From contig NZ_JAENIL010000050.1 of the NCBI RefSeq assembly GCF_016595505.1, positions 1 to 53,974 of the forward strand: a stretch of DNA of 53,974 nucleotides. The letters run 5' to 3'. The notes beneath the pieces were generated by a model. The model searched no databases. It was given only the letters and a program-made list of their open reading frames with translations, and was not told the origin of the DNA. The number at the start of each line of letters is the position of its first letter. The stretch's first letter is position 1. This stretch comes from Pelagicoccus mobilis. Its GTDB lineage: Bacteria; Verrucomicrobiota; Verrucomicrobiia; Opitutales; Opitutaceae. The translations under genes were made by a program, and so were the position numbers. This document shows, one piece after another, positions 7,782 to 17,234 of the stretch.

Positions 7782-9383
7782 GTGGAAACCCTTTATACAG
7801 ACTGCCTCGTGATCGGCGCTGGGCTTGCGGGGAGTGCCTATGCTCACCACGCGACCCGCCAAGGGCTTTCGGTCACCATGATATGCGCTGACGAGCTCTC
7901 GATGGGGGCCAACAGCAAATGGGCTCAGGGCGGGATCATCTATGATACCGCCTTCAATCCGGAGCAGCTTGAAAAGGACATCATCGTGGCTTCGGGCCAC
8001 ACTGCGAATCCTGAGGCGGTTGCAACCTTAGTGAGGGAAGGGCAGTCGGCGGTGGACGAGCTTTTGTTCGACACGGTGACTGTGCCCTTTGATCGGGATG
8101 AGGCTGGTAAGCTCAAATACGTCCGCGAGGGCGGGCACAGCGACAAGCGGATCATCTTTTCGAAGGATGTTACGGGACGGGCTATTCTAAACAACATGCA
8201 CGATTACGTGCGTGAGATGCCGGGACTCCGCTTGCTTGAGAACCATGTGGCGATCGACTTGTTGACGCTTTCGCACAACTCCGCGGATCCACTCGACAAG
8301 TACCGCCCGATCACGTGTATCGGCGTTTACGCTCTCGACGCTCTCAGCGGCGATATCAAGGCGATCAAGGCGAAGAAAACGATTCTTGCCACGGGTGGCC
8401 TTGGCCAGGTGTACCGCAATACCACTAACCAGCAAGGTGTGGTGGGGCACGGGGTTGCCATGGCTCAGCGAGTTGGGGCGCGTGTCATAGATCTTGAATA
8501 CGTTCAGTTTCACCCGACGGTATTTCTGAAGAAGAATTGCCAGCTCTTCCTGGTTTCGGAAGCGGTTAGAGGAGAAGGGGGTGTACTGGTCAATGGCGAT
8601 GGTCATGCGTTTATGGATACGCAGCATCCAATGAAGTCTCTAGCCCCTCGAGATATCGTGGCGAGGGCGATTCATCGCGAGCTTTTGGGGACGGAAGACA
8701 ACTGCGTTTACATCGACCTTTCCAGTAAGTCGCCTGGCTTCATCAAGGATCGCTTCCCGTCGATCTACGAACGGGCGTTGGCTTGCGGAGTGGACATTAG
8801 CCGGGAGCCGATTCCGGTCGCTCCAGCGGCGCATTACACCTGCGGGGGCGTTTATACCGATCTGCAAGGGCGTTCCTCGGTGCTCAATCTCAATGCGATT
8901 GGGGAGACGGCTTGTACGGGGCTGCATGGGGCGAATCGTTTGGCGAGCACTTCGTTGCTGGAGTGTCTTGTTGGCGCGAAGATGACGGCGCTCGCGGACG
9001 CTAAGGATGTTGCGAATGAAGAGTTTCACTTGCCCGAAGTTCACGAGTGGGTGAGCCCGGAGCGGCAAGCCGACGAGGTTTTGATTCGTCAGGATATGCG
9101 TTTGATCAAAAGCACCATGTGGAATTACGTGGGGCTGATCCGCTCGCCGCGCCGCTTGATGCGGGCTCGACGCATTTTGAGCCAACTTGCGGAGGAGATC
9201 GGCGGATTTTACGCGGGGGCTCGATTGACGCGCTCCTTGGTGGAGCTTCGCAACGCCGTGAAGTCCGCGATGCTGGTGGTGCATGCGGCGAGCTTGAATC
9301 CCGAAAGCAAAGGCTGCCACTATTTGGCTTCCGAGGACGAGGAGATCGAGGTGCCGTTTGAGTCGGTCGACGACGGCAAGTAG
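7782..9383 (+). CDS. nadB: L-aspartate oxidase
   Basis: 533 residues from a GTG at 7782. This FAD enzyme oxidises L-aspartate to iminoaspartate for NadA. The N-terminal Rossmann motif (DCLVIGAGLAGSAYA), the SKWAQGGI loop, the second FAD block (ILATGGLGQVYRNTTN), the active-site segment RGEGGVLVN, PMKSLAPRDIVARAI with the catalytic Arg, and the substrate/FAD motif HGANRLASTSLLECLV are all present. A helical C-terminal domain of the fumarate reductase flavoprotein family follows. It is 24 bp downstream of nadA, an arrangement common in bacteria. I see nothing unusual. Confidence 0.96.
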   Translation: METLYTDCLVIGAGLAGSAYAHHATRQGLSVTMICADELSMGANSKWAQGGIIYDTAFNPEQLEKDIIVASGHTANPEAVATLVREGQSAVDELLFDTVTVPFDRDEAGKLKYVREGGHSDKRIIFSKDVTGRAILNNMHDYVREMPGLRLLENHVAIDLLTLSHNSADPLDKYRPITCIGVYALDALSGDIKAIKAKKTILATGGLGQVYRNTTNQQGVVGHGVAMAQRVGARVIDLEYVQFHPTVFLKKNCQLFLVSEAVRGEGGVLVNGDGHAFMDTQHPMKSLAPRDIVARAIHRELLGTEDNCVYIDLSSKSPGFIKDRFPSIYERALACGVDISREPIPVAPAAHYTCGGVYTDLQGRSSVLNLNAIGETACTGLHGANRLASTSLLECLVGAKMTALADAKDVANEEFHLPEVHEWVSPERQADEVLIRQDMRLIKSTMWNYVGLIRSPRRLMRARRILSQLAEEIGGFYAGARLTRSLVELRNAVKSAMLVVHAASLNPESKGCHYLASEDEEIEVPFESVDDGK

Positions 9384-9399
9384 GATTGAGTGCCGGCTC

Positions 9400-10206
9400 T
9401 TAGCTTGGAATCCGCAGGTACATGGGCATGAGGGCGTAGTCGGAGAACCCGAGCCCTAGGTAGACCGAGTGACCCGCTTCTGAGGACTGCAGGACCCCGA
9501 CCGAGTAGCCGCAGGCTTTGGCGATTTTCAAGGGTTGAGCGGTCGCGAATGCGCCGATGCCTTTTTTGCGGTGATCAGGAAGCGTTGCGATGCAGTAGAT
9601 TCCAGCGAGCCCGTCGGCGAGGAAAAGCATAGAGGTGGCGACTGGTTTATCCTCCCAGTAGACGGCCCAAAATTGGAGGGACTCGTGCTCTAGCAGACTA
9701 TCGCCGTAGCGCTCGGGCGAGAAGAGCTCCGCCACCCTGACGGGGAGATCGTAGCCGAGGGCGAGCGTTGAGGTCCATTTCTTGGCTTCCGTTTCGGTGC
9801 CGATTCGTTTCCACGCGTAGCCGTCGGGAAGCTTGGTTTCTTTGACGGTATCTATGTCGACAGCCATCGCTGGCATCCCGCCGGTGTCGCTGAATCCGTG
9901 TGATTCCAAGGTGGTGCGGACGGTTTCGTCGATTGCTTCTACGAAGACGAAGGCCGAGGGCGCTGAGATGGATCGGTAGGTTTTGGCTATTTCGGCGATT
10001 GAAGCGTTGTCGGTAGAGGTGGCAATAGCCGCCAAGTTGCCTAATGGGTTTGGTTCTCCGGTAAGGATTCGGATGTAGGACTCGTTTTTGACGACCTTGG
10101 GGTCGTCGATGCAGTGTCGCATCGCGAGTTCGAAATGGCGACCTGCTCGTAGGCCGATCGTATCTCGAATAGAGGCGATGCTTGGGGCTGGTGTTGCGGA
10201 GTTCAT
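9400..10206 (-). CDS. GNAT-family N-acetyltransferase
   Basis: 268 residues from the ATG at 10206. The C-terminal third has the GNAT acetyl-CoA site: a strand (LAGIYCIATLP) followed by the pyrophosphate loop HRKKGIGAF and the helix, then LQSSEAGHSVYLGLGFSDY with the usual Tyr-x-x-x-GF ending. The N-terminal half (ELAMRHCIDDPKVVKNESY) is a second, degenerate domain like that of two-domain GNAT proteins. Substrate is unknown. It is convergent with nadB (17-bp gap) and divergent from dapL. Confidence 0.8.
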   Translation of the reverse strand: MNSATPAPSIASIRDTIGLRAGRHFELAMRHCIDDPKVVKNESYIRILTGEPNPLGNLAAIATSTDNASIAEIAKTYRSISAPSAFVFVEAIDETVRTTLESHGFSDTGGMPAMAVDIDTVKETKLPDGYAWKRIGTETEAKKWTSTLALGYDLPVRVAELFSPERYGDSLLEHESLQFWAVYWEDKPVATSMLFLADGLAGIYCIATLPDHRKKGIGAFATAQPLKIAKACGYSVGVLQSSEAGHSVYLGLGFSDYALMPMYLRIPS

Positions 10207-10368
10207 GGGAGGAGTCGTTGAGGAACCGAGGCGTCCTATCTAATTGAGGAGCGAAGAAAACGCGAACGAATTGACTGTTTCGTAGGGATTCCTGCTGCCC
10301 GAGTGTTCGTCCTTTGTTGACTCGTTGGAGCTCTTGGCTGTGATGCCTGCTCAACCTAATTTCCAATC

Positions 10369-11598
10369 ATGATCCGCATCAACGAAAACTACCTGAAGCT
10401 TAAGGCTTCCTACCTTTTTTCTGACATCGCCAAGCGCGTTTCTGCCTACCAGGAGGCGAATCCTGATTCGCCGATCATTCGTCTGGGCATTGGCGATGTG
10501 ACTGAGCCGCTTCCGCAAGCGTGTCAGAAGGCGTTTCATGCGGCGATCGATGAGCAAGGGACGCGTGAAGGGTTTCACGGCTATGGTCCGGAGCAGGGCT
10601 ATGCGTTTCTGCGCGAAGCAATTGCCAAGAATGACTTCGAATCCCGCGGAGCGGACATCGATGCGGACGAGATTTTTGTGAGCGACGGCGCCAAGTGTGA
10701 CTCTGGTAACATCCAGGAAATCTTTGGCGAAGACATCAAGATCGCCGTTCCGGATCCGGTTTATCCAGTTTATGTCGATACCAATGTGATGGCCGGCCGC
10801 ACGGGCGCGAACGTCGATGGACGCTACGAAGGATTCGTATATCTCGATTCGACTCCAGAAAACGGATACGTTCCTTCTATTCCGGAAGAGAAGGTTGACT
10901 TGATCTATCTCTGCTTCCCGAACAATCCGACTGGCGCGACTGCGACCAAGGAGCAGTTGAAGGCTTGGGTTGACTACGCGAAGGAGTGTGGAGCGATCAT
11001 TCTCTTCGATGCGGCGTACGTGGCATTCGTGCGTAATCCGGAGTTGCCGCAGAGCATCTACGAAATCGAAGGCGCTCGTGATGTCGCGATCGAGTTCCGC
11101 AGTTTCTCGAAGAATGCTGGTTTCACGGGTACTCGTTGCGCGTACACGGTGGTGCCGAAGTCTCTCAAGGCTCAGGATGCTGCTGGGAATGAGCACAGCG
11201 TGCATGCGCTTTGGAACCGTCGCCATTGCACGAAGTTCAATGGCGTTTCCTATCCGGTGCAAAAGGCTGCGGAAGCTGTTTACTCGGAGGAGGGGAAGGC
11301 TGAGATCAAGGCTCTTACTGACTTCTACCTCGATAACGCGAAGATCGTGCGTGGCGCGATGGAAGGGCTTGGATACAAGTGCGTGGGAGGTGATGACTCT
11401 CCTTACGTTTGGATCCAAACCGGACAGCCTTCTTGGGATTTCTTTGACAAGCTGTTGAACGAAGCGGGTGTCGTTTGTACGCCGGGTGCTGGTTTCGGTA
11501 CTTGTGGAGAAGGTCACATCCGTATCAGCGCGTTCAACTCTCGTGAAAAGATCGAAGAGGCGATGGGGCGTATCAAGGACGCTCTAGCGAACGCCTAG
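10369..11598 (+). CDS. dapL: LL-diaminopimelate aminotransferase
   Basis: 409 residues, the usual length. DapL transfers an amino group from glutamate to tetrahydrodipicolinate in one step, making LL-diaminopimelate for lysine and peptidoglycan. It is a fold-type I PLP enzyme: the Schiff-base lysine lies in [15 protein letters not shown]. The N-terminus ([18 protein letters not shown]), [13 protein letters not shown], the [13 protein letters not shown] block and FPNNPTGA are diagnostic and separate it from other class I aminotransferases. The pathway occurs in plants, chlamydiae, Verrucomicrobia and some others, which supports the taxonomic reading. A terminator follows at 11627. Confidence 0.96.
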   Translation: MIRINENYLKLKASYLFSDIAKRVSAYQEANPDSPIIRLGIGDVTEPLPQACQKAFHAAIDEQGTREGFHGYGPEQGYAFLREAIAKNDFESRGADIDADEIFVSDGAKCDSGNIQEIFGEDIKIAVPDPVYPVYVDTNVMAGRTGANVDGRYEGFVYLDSTPENGYVPSIPEEKVDLIYLCFPNNPTGATATKEQLKAWVDYAKECGAIILFDAAYVAFVRNPELPQSIYEIEGARDVAIEFRSFSKNAGFTGTRCAYTVVPKSLKAQDAAGNEHSVHALWNRRHCTKFNGVSYPVQKAAEAVYSEEGKAEIKALTDFYLDNAKIVRGAMEGLGYKCVGGDDSPYVWIQTGQPSWDFFDKLLNEAGVVCTPGAGFGTCGEGHIRISAFNSREKIEEAMGRIKDALANA

Positions 11599-11626
11599 TC
11601 CGTTTTTCGAGAATCTGAATTTACGA

Positions 11627-11655
11627 GCCTGCTCCTTATCGGGAGCGGGCTTTTT
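11627..11655 (+). terminator. Rho-independent terminator of dapL
   Basis: GCCTGCTCC (11627-11635) pairs with GGAGCGGGC (11642-11650, one wobble) and is followed by TTTTT at 11651-11655. It lies 29 bp past the dapL stop. Confidence 0.85.
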
Positions 11656-11691
11656 GTTGCTCAAACTCGATTTTGACCTAGATTTCGACCT

Positions 11692-12099
11692 GTGAGGGCG
11701 AAACGTATTTTCGAAACCATTCTGTATGCGGAGAATCTGGCGGAGACGACTCGGTTTTATCGTGATGTTATCGGGCTAGAGCTTTACAGCGAGTCTGACG
11801 TTGTAGTCTCTTTGAGACTACAGGATAGTGTGTTGCTTTTGTTTGACCCTCGCCGGAGCGTGGAGGCTGGGCGTCCGGTTCCGAGTCATGGGGCGCGAGG
11901 AGAGGGGCACATCGCCTTTGCGGCGACGGAGGAGGAACTTTCTGGATGGAGGCAGCGTTTTAAAGAGCTTGGCGTTGAGATCGAGCAAGAGATGCAGTGG
12001 CAGAGTGGCGGGACTTCACTCTATGTAAGGGACCCGGCGGGGAATAGCGTGGAGTTTGCTCCTGCGAGCTTGTGGGGAGGCGATTGGGATTTTTCGTAG
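11692..12099 (+). CDS. VOC-superfamily (glyoxalase-like) protein
   Basis: 135 residues from a GTG at 11692, starting right after the dapL terminator. The two beta-alpha-beta-beta-beta halves of the vicinal oxygen chelate fold are visible: the first with ETILYAENLAETTRFYRDVIGL, the second with GEGHIAFAATEEEL and ending SLYVRDPAGNSVEFAP. The candidate metal ligands are the His of GHIAF and the Glu of SVEFA. The family includes lyases, dioxygenases and antibiotic resistance proteins; no substrate can be named from sequence. Convergent with the Trp-Asp repeat genes. Confidence 0.8.
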   Translation: MRAKRIFETILYAENLAETTRFYRDVIGLELYSESDVVVSLRLQDSVLLLFDPRRSVEAGRPVPSHGARGEGHIAFAATEEELSGWRQRFKELGVEIEQEMQWQSGGTSLYVRDPAGNSVEFAPASLWGGDWDFS

Positions 12100-12110
12100 T
12101 GAAGCCCCGG

Positions 12111-14078
12111 CTAGTTTTTGGGAGTGCTGACGAGCTGCTGGTAGATGTCTTGGCTGTATAGCCGGAGTTGCCGGTTGTTTTTGACTGCGTGGTAAAAGGC
12201 GTCTGCTTGCTCGGGGCTTGTCATTTTGTGTTCAAGCTCGAGTAGCATTTTTGGGTCGTAGTGGGTGTAGGTGTTTACGGCTTGTTGAATACCGGTTTCG
12301 GCGACGGGCCCAGTCTGCTTCAGTACGGCGTTTAGGGCGGCGGGTGGATCTTGTTCGAACCAGGAGTGAATGGCTCGCGCTGTGATGTGATTGTATTGAG
12401 GATACTTGACGGCTACCTCGAAGGCGGCTCGGGGGTCCTCGTTGGCGTAGTCTGAAAGGGCTCTTCGTAGTTGGTGGGTGTGGTTGTTTTCACTGGAGGT
12501 GTTGATCATGTAGTCCAGCGCTTCCTGGGGTGTCTTGTATTGCCGTAGGTGCTCGAAGACGACTTGTTGATAGGCCTTTAGGGTTTGGCTAGGGATATCT
12601 CCTTCCGAAAAGGCTTTCGCTGCGGCGAAGTCGGTTGAGACCCATTGGTGGGCGAGGGCTTGGAAGGCTTCTGATCGGTCGCTTGGGTCGGTTCGTTTTT
12701 TGGCCCAAGCGAGGGCGGCGTCGAAATCCTTCTGTACCCAGGATTGGACCATGGTTCTGACCGCTAAATTTCGGTCGGGACCGGGCGGGATTTGTTGCAC
12801 GAACGCCAGGGTTCCCTCATGATCTTTCTCGAGGGAGTGATGCATGAGGCTGATTCGTGACTGGAGTTCGTTTCGGCCGCTGAGGTTTTGTGAGATCCAG
12901 GCGTCGGCGGCGGCGTAGTCATTTTGGCCGAGGCTGCGGAGGCAGTACTTTATGCGCTCGGTTCTCCACTGGGAATCGGGCTGATGGAGGAGGATTGGGA
13001 GCAAGTTGGGATCGGAGAGATGGTTGTTTCGCAGAAGGCGAGTGAGCAGGGGGCTGGCCTCTTCGTTTTCAGCCCATGATTTTGCGGCGGAGGGGTCGGC
13101 TTTGAGGGCGGAGCCGAGGGCTCTGATCAGCTGGTTCGAGGTGTTGTAGTCGTTGGGTTTGTAGAGTTCTGTGAGTAGCCATACGGAGTCGTGTGGGTAG
13201 GCGGAGGTGTAATGACTTATGGATGTTGAAATGAAAGATTGACGTGTATTCGGATCTTGGATGCTGAGGGCTAGTTCAACTGCGGTTTCTACGTCTTGCG
13301 TGACGAGTTTTGAAAAGACGCTGTGGGCATTGCTGGGGTTGTTTTCCAGCTCGAGCAGTACATTAGCGACGGTGACGGGTGTTTGCTGAGAGGAGGGCGG
13401 TTGCTTGAGGGTGGGCGTGAGATCGATGCCAAGTTCGAGAGCTCGCTGCTGGATGTGTGCGGCGAGAAGGCGAGTTTGCTCGTTTGGCGGGGTTTCATTG
13501 AGTAGGCGAAAGAGGGCTTTGTACTCGGCTTCGAGTTTGGCGCCTTTGGCTTCGAGTTCTTTTAGGGTGGAGAGAAGTTCGCTCGGATCGTGATGGAGGA
13601 GGCGCTCTACGATGAAGCTTGTGTTGTAGTAGGTGAAGGGGCCCCAGAACTCGTTGGCGCTGTGTCGGAAGCGGAGGAGCGAAAGAGGGTTCTCGACTCG
13701 CCAATGGAGGAAGAGGACTTCGATCGCTTCTTTACCGGTGGGACTCTGGTCGAAGATCAGATGGAGCGCGACTTCCTCGAAGGCGTCGACTCGGGTGTTT
13801 GCTATGGTGTCGTAGAGTGGAAACTGCTGTGAAATTGCGTCTGCGGAACTGGCCCAATATTTGAGTTTCTTAATGCAGGCTGAGGAGTCGAATTGTTTTG
13901 ATTCAGGCGAAGGGGCCTGGTTGCTGGTGGGAGTGGATTTATACTGCTGCTGGGATGAGGTGACAGTCTCAAGCGTTTGTGATCGGTTTGTGGATACGCC
14001 TATAAGGTACCCCGCGACTACGATCGCTAGGACGGATAGCGCCTTGAAGAGAGATTGACTGGTGGGGCGTTTATCCAT
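12111..14078 (-). CDS. Membrane-anchored Trp-Asp alpha-repeat protein (paralogue 2)
   Basis: 655 residues. A signal-anchor (about 12-28, ALSVLAIVVAGYLIGV) is followed by a Ser/Thr/Gln-rich linker and a long helical region, so most of the protein should be outside the inner membrane. The C-terminal half carries a degenerate repeat of about 30-40 residues marked by Trp or Tyr, three residues, Asp, then Ala-Ala: SWVQKDFDAALAW, QWVSTDFAAAKAF, DYANEDPRAAFEV, SWFEQDPPAALNA. Such proteins are frequent in Verrucomicrobia and Planctomycetes, without a known function. Its ATG overlaps the stop of its paralogue by 8 bp, so the pair is translationally coupled. Confidence 0.75.
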   Translation of the reverse strand: MDKRPTSQSLFKALSVLAIVVAGYLIGVSTNRSQTLETVTSSQQQYKSTPTSNQAPSPESKQFDSSACIKKLKYWASSADAISQQFPLYDTIANTRVDAFEEVALHLIFDQSPTGKEAIEVLFLHWRVENPLSLLRFRHSANEFWGPFTYYNTSFIVERLLHHDPSELLSTLKELEAKGAKLEAEYKALFRLLNETPPNEQTRLLAAHIQQRALELGIDLTPTLKQPPSSQQTPVTVANVLLELENNPSNAHSVFSKLVTQDVETAVELALSIQDPNTRQSFISTSISHYTSAYPHDSVWLLTELYKPNDYNTSNQLIRALGSALKADPSAAKSWAENEEASPLLTRLLRNNHLSDPNLLPILLHQPDSQWRTERIKYCLRSLGQNDYAAADAWISQNLSGRNELQSRISLMHHSLEKDHEGTLAFVQQIPPGPDRNLAVRTMVQSWVQKDFDAALAWAKKRTDPSDRSEAFQALAHQWVSTDFAAAKAFSEGDIPSQTLKAYQQVVFEHLRQYKTPQEALDYMINTSSENNHTHQLRRALSDYANEDPRAAFEVAVKYPQYNHITARAIHSWFEQDPPAALNAVLKQTGPVAETGIQQAVNTYTHYDPKMLLELEHKMTSPEQADAFYHAVKNNRQLRLYSQDIYQQLVSTPKN

Positions 14079-16083
14079 TTCCGGAGCCTGGATTGAGGTG
14101 CCTCTTTTGAAGATTGGTGCGAAGTTCTGGGTTTTCGATCATCTCAAGCAGTTTGGGAAGATCGTCCGATTGGCTGTTTTGTAGGCTGTGCAGCAATCCG
14201 GTGTTGGTAATGGCCTGGTCCCTTCTGTTTCCGGAAGGCAGGTTTGTTATGAAGTCGATGGCGGCATTCTGATCTTGATGTACCCAGCGTTGTAGGGTGC
14301 TGGCCAGTGCTCGTGTGGTATAGTGGCTTTCGGGGAGGTTGCTGAAAAAAACGGAGGCGGCTTGGGGATCTGAATCGGCCCAGGTTCTACCGATTCGCTG
14401 CAGGCTTCGTTGAGCGGATGGGTTGTCCGGGTAGATCGAAACGATGAGCTCCGCTGCGGCTCGCGGTTCTGTTTGGGACAAGGTGTAGGCAGCTTGGCTT
14501 ACGATGGGGACTGCCGCTTCGATATCGCTGATGGTGGAAGCGTATTCGATAGCGGAATACGGATCGCTTGCGGCGAGCCCCACGCCGATGCCTTGCTGAA
14601 GGGCTGTTTTGAATTGTCCTTCTTCGACTTCGGACTCGAAGAGCCTGAGGGACTCCATATCGCTTTTCGCCCAATAGTTGATGGCGTTTTTTTGCGCACT
14701 TAGGAGTTCGGCTTGGTTGGGTTCGGAGAGGGTCCAGCTGAGGTAGCCGAGGGGATCTTTTTGTCCCCAGGAGTTGGCGAGCTGTTGGATGGTTTGGGTT
14801 CTTAGCTCGTTTGAACTTGTCGCTTCTAGGAGATGGATCGCGGCTTGGCTTCCGTCTATGCGGTAGGCGTTGTTGGCGAGAATGGGAATGCTTTGTTCGA
14901 CGATATGCGTGGGGAGATGTTGGTTGAGGAGTTCGAGGGAACGCTCCCAGTCGGTGTGGGCAAAGGAGTTTAGGGTATTGCGGAGGAAGTTCGTTTTTCT
15001 CGGGGAATCGGGAATGGACTGGATGAAGCTGGAGGAGAGGAGCGTGGCGATCGATTTGTGATCGCCGGGTTGGATTAGGGGGAGGTATTTGGCTCGCTCC
15101 TGGGGCGAGGTGGCGGCTTCGAGGACGCCGATGGCTTCGATGTAGTGTTCGGGGCCGGCTCGGTTAATTATGTTGGCGATAAATCCGCGTCGCTTCTGCG
15201 GGTTGGGGATGTTGTTTTCGTCGACGAGGGCGAGTGCGGTTTTGAGTCCTTCGATGGGGTCTTCCCATTTCGAGTGCCGCAGACTGTCTAGGGCTCGGCT
15301 TTGCAAGTGGGGATCGTCGATCTCGAGAGCGTGCTCGAGCCCGTCGAGGGGGCGGTTTTGGAATCCTTTGGAGAAGAAGCGGAGGAAGCCTTCGGGATCG
15401 GATTTCCAGCTTTTTTGGGCGATGGCCTGGATGGCTTTCTCTCGGGATTCGCTGTTGCCGGAGGATCGGTAGTTGGAGCTACTCAAGTAGGCTTCGACCT
15501 GTTTCTTTATTTCTCGTATTCCTGATCTGGATACTCCTTGGAACGCTTGGCGTTGAAGGTGTTGAGGGAGCTTGAGAGCTGTGTCAAAAGCGTCTTGGGG
15601 AGCGGCTGAAGCCCAGTAGTAGAAAAGGCTCGATAGGTCTAGGTAGCGATTCCCCGACTTGTGGGTCTGGCGGAGGACCTGGGTGAGCAGGTTCGGGTCT
15701 CGGTAGGCGAGGTCGAGGGCGAAGATAAGGCTGACGATATCGGCGTCGGAGCCTTCGAAGTCTGCGCAGCCGAGCAAGAGTTGGCCGATTTGTTGGGGGC
15801 TGTGGTTTTGGGTGAGGAGTAGCGCGGTGTAGTGTATATTGAAGCGTTCTCCGGATGAGAAAGCGGAGTTGAGCGTTCCGAGAGGGTGGTTTGCGGCGAG
15901 CTGAGATGACTCGAGCACAAGGTCGGGCGGGGTGCCCGGGGAGGGGGCTCGATCGGCTGTGATCCCTGTCGTTTGGGGCTCGGGTGGCGCTTGGAAGCGG
16001 GCAATGGCGAAGGAACCTGCGGCGAGAAGTGTGAGGCCGACGGTCTTGAGGATTCGAGCTGAGTTGGAATGCTTCGCTCCCAT
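14071..16083 (-). CDS. Membrane-anchored Trp-Asp alpha-repeat protein (paralogue 1)
   Basis: 670 residues. A short N-terminal hydrophobic anchor (about 14-28, VGLTLLAAGSFAIA) precedes a helical repeat domain of the same kind as the next gene: SWGQKDPLGYLSW, YWAKSDMESLRLF, TLSQTEPRAAAEL, TWADSDPQAASVF and RWVHQDQNAAIDF. These may act as a solenoid scaffold, but no function is established and I propose none. It is the first gene of the coupled pair; 62 bp separate it from ruvB upstream, on the same strand. The two proteins share layout and repeat, but clear identity is low, so the duplication is old. Confidence 0.75.
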   Translation of the reverse strand: MGAKHSNSARILKTVGLTLLAAGSFAIARFQAPPEPQTTGITADRAPSPGTPPDLVLESSQLAANHPLGTLNSAFSSGERFNIHYTALLLTQNHSPQQIGQLLLGCADFEGSDADIVSLIFALDLAYRDPNLLTQVLRQTHKSGNRYLDLSSLFYYWASAAPQDAFDTALKLPQHLQRQAFQGVSRSGIREIKKQVEAYLSSSNYRSSGNSESREKAIQAIAQKSWKSDPEGFLRFFSKGFQNRPLDGLEHALEIDDPHLQSRALDSLRHSKWEDPIEGLKTALALVDENNIPNPQKRRGFIANIINRAGPEHYIEAIGVLEAATSPQERAKYLPLIQPGDHKSIATLLSSSFIQSIPDSPRKTNFLRNTLNSFAHTDWERSLELLNQHLPTHIVEQSIPILANNAYRIDGSQAAIHLLEATSSNELRTQTIQQLANSWGQKDPLGYLSWTLSEPNQAELLSAQKNAINYWAKSDMESLRLFESEVEEGQFKTALQQGIGVGLAASDPYSAIEYASTISDIEAAVPIVSQAAYTLSQTEPRAAAELIVSIYPDNPSAQRSLQRIGRTWADSDPQAASVFFSNLPESHYTTRALASTLQRWVHQDQNAAIDFITNLPSGNRRDQAITNTGLLHSLQNSQSDDLPKLLEMIENPELRTNLQKRHLNPGSGNG

Positions 16084-16145
16084 GGGGTAACAACAAGGGA
16101 GTTAGTGTTCGGCGGGGAGGAATTGTTCCCCGGATGGGACACCTT

Positions 16146-17168
16146 TTAGCCTTCGCTTGCGGTGAGTCCGATGGCGAGTAATCCGTCTGGCGTGATGACG
16201 CGGCCTTGGGCGGTGCGTTGGATGTAGCCGCTTTGGATTAGGTAGGGTTCGTGGACTTCCTCAAGGGTGTGGCTTTCTTCTCCGACTGCGACTGCAAGTG
16301 TATTCAATCCGACAGGACGGCTGTTGTAGGTGGTGGCCATTACGCGGAGGATGCGTTTGTCCATTTCGTCGAGTCCGCGAGCGTCGATCTCGAGGAGCTC
16401 GAGGGCGGCTTGGGCGATCGGTCTGGTGATGGTGCCGTTTCCTTTTTCCTCGGCGTAGTCGCGCACGAAGTTGACGAGGTTGTTTGCGATGCGCGGGGTG
16501 CCGCGGGCGCGGCGGGCGATCTCCAGTCCGCCTTCGGTTTCGACGGGGACGCTGAGGAGCTGGCAGGTGCGTTGCACGATTTTGAGGAGGTCTTCGGGGC
16601 CGTAGTAGTCGAGCCGGGTTTGCAGAGTGAAGCGGGAGCGTAGGGGCGCGGTGAGCAGGCCGTTGCGGGTGGTGGCTCCGACAAGGGTGAAGCGGGGGAT
16701 GTTGAGGCGGACGCTGCGGGCGTTTGGCCCTTGGTCGATCATGATGTCGATGCAGTAGTCCTCCATGGCGGAGTAGAGGTATTCTTCGACGGTTTTGGGG
16801 ATGCGGTGGATCTCGTCGATGAAGAGGATATCGCCTTCTTCGAGGTTGGTGAGCATGCCGGCGAGGTCGCCTGCCTTTTCGACGACGGGGCCGGAGGTGA
16901 TGCGCACGTTGCGGCCCATTTCGGCTCCAAGGATGAAGGAGAGGGAGGTTTTGCCGAGCCCGGGAGGGCCGGAGAGGAGGATGTGGTTGAGGGGCTCGCC
17001 GCGCTTGCGAGCGGCTCCGGACATGATCTTGAGTCGCTCGACGGTCTTTTTTTGCCCGACGAATTCGTCGAAGGAAGGGGGCCGGAGGAGAGACTCGGTC
17101 TGGGTGTTGAGCGGGTTGGAAAGGGCGTTGGCGAAATAGTCTACTCCGGTCTCGGTCGGTTCGGGCAT
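16146..17168 (-). CDS. ruvB: Holliday junction branch-migration ATPase RuvB
   Basis: 340 residues. RuvB is the hexameric AAA+ motor that, with RuvA, drives Holliday junction branch migration. Walker A is LLSGPPGLGKTSLS, Walker B FIDEIHR, sensor 1 GATTRNGLL, the arginine-finger block is LRSRFTLQTRL and sensor 2 RGTPRIANNLV. The C-terminal winged helix ends with TAQGRVITPDG. The start (PEPTETG, then LRPPSFDEFVGQ) is typical. ruvA and ruvC are not nearby. It precedes the Trp-Asp pair and follows rsmB on the same strand. Confidence 0.97.
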   Translation of the reverse strand: MPEPTETGVDYFANALSNPLNTQTESLLRPPSFDEFVGQKKTVERLKIMSGAARKRGEPLNHILLSGPPGLGKTSLSFILGAEMGRNVRITSGPVVEKAGDLAGMLTNLEEGDILFIDEIHRIPKTVEEYLYSAMEDYCIDIMIDQGPNARSVRLNIPRFTLVGATTRNGLLTAPLRSRFTLQTRLDYYGPEDLLKIVQRTCQLLSVPVETEGGLEIARRARGTPRIANNLVNFVRDYAEEKGNGTITRPIAQAALELLEIDARGLDEMDKRILRVMATTYNSRPVGLNTLAVAVGEESHTLEEVHEPYLIQSGYIQRTAQGRVITPDGLLAIGLTASEG

Positions 17169-17234
17169 GTGGGAAGAGTGCTGAGGGAAGTGGGAAATGT
17201 GAAGGGTGAAAAGTGGAGGATGCGGGGCGAGTTC

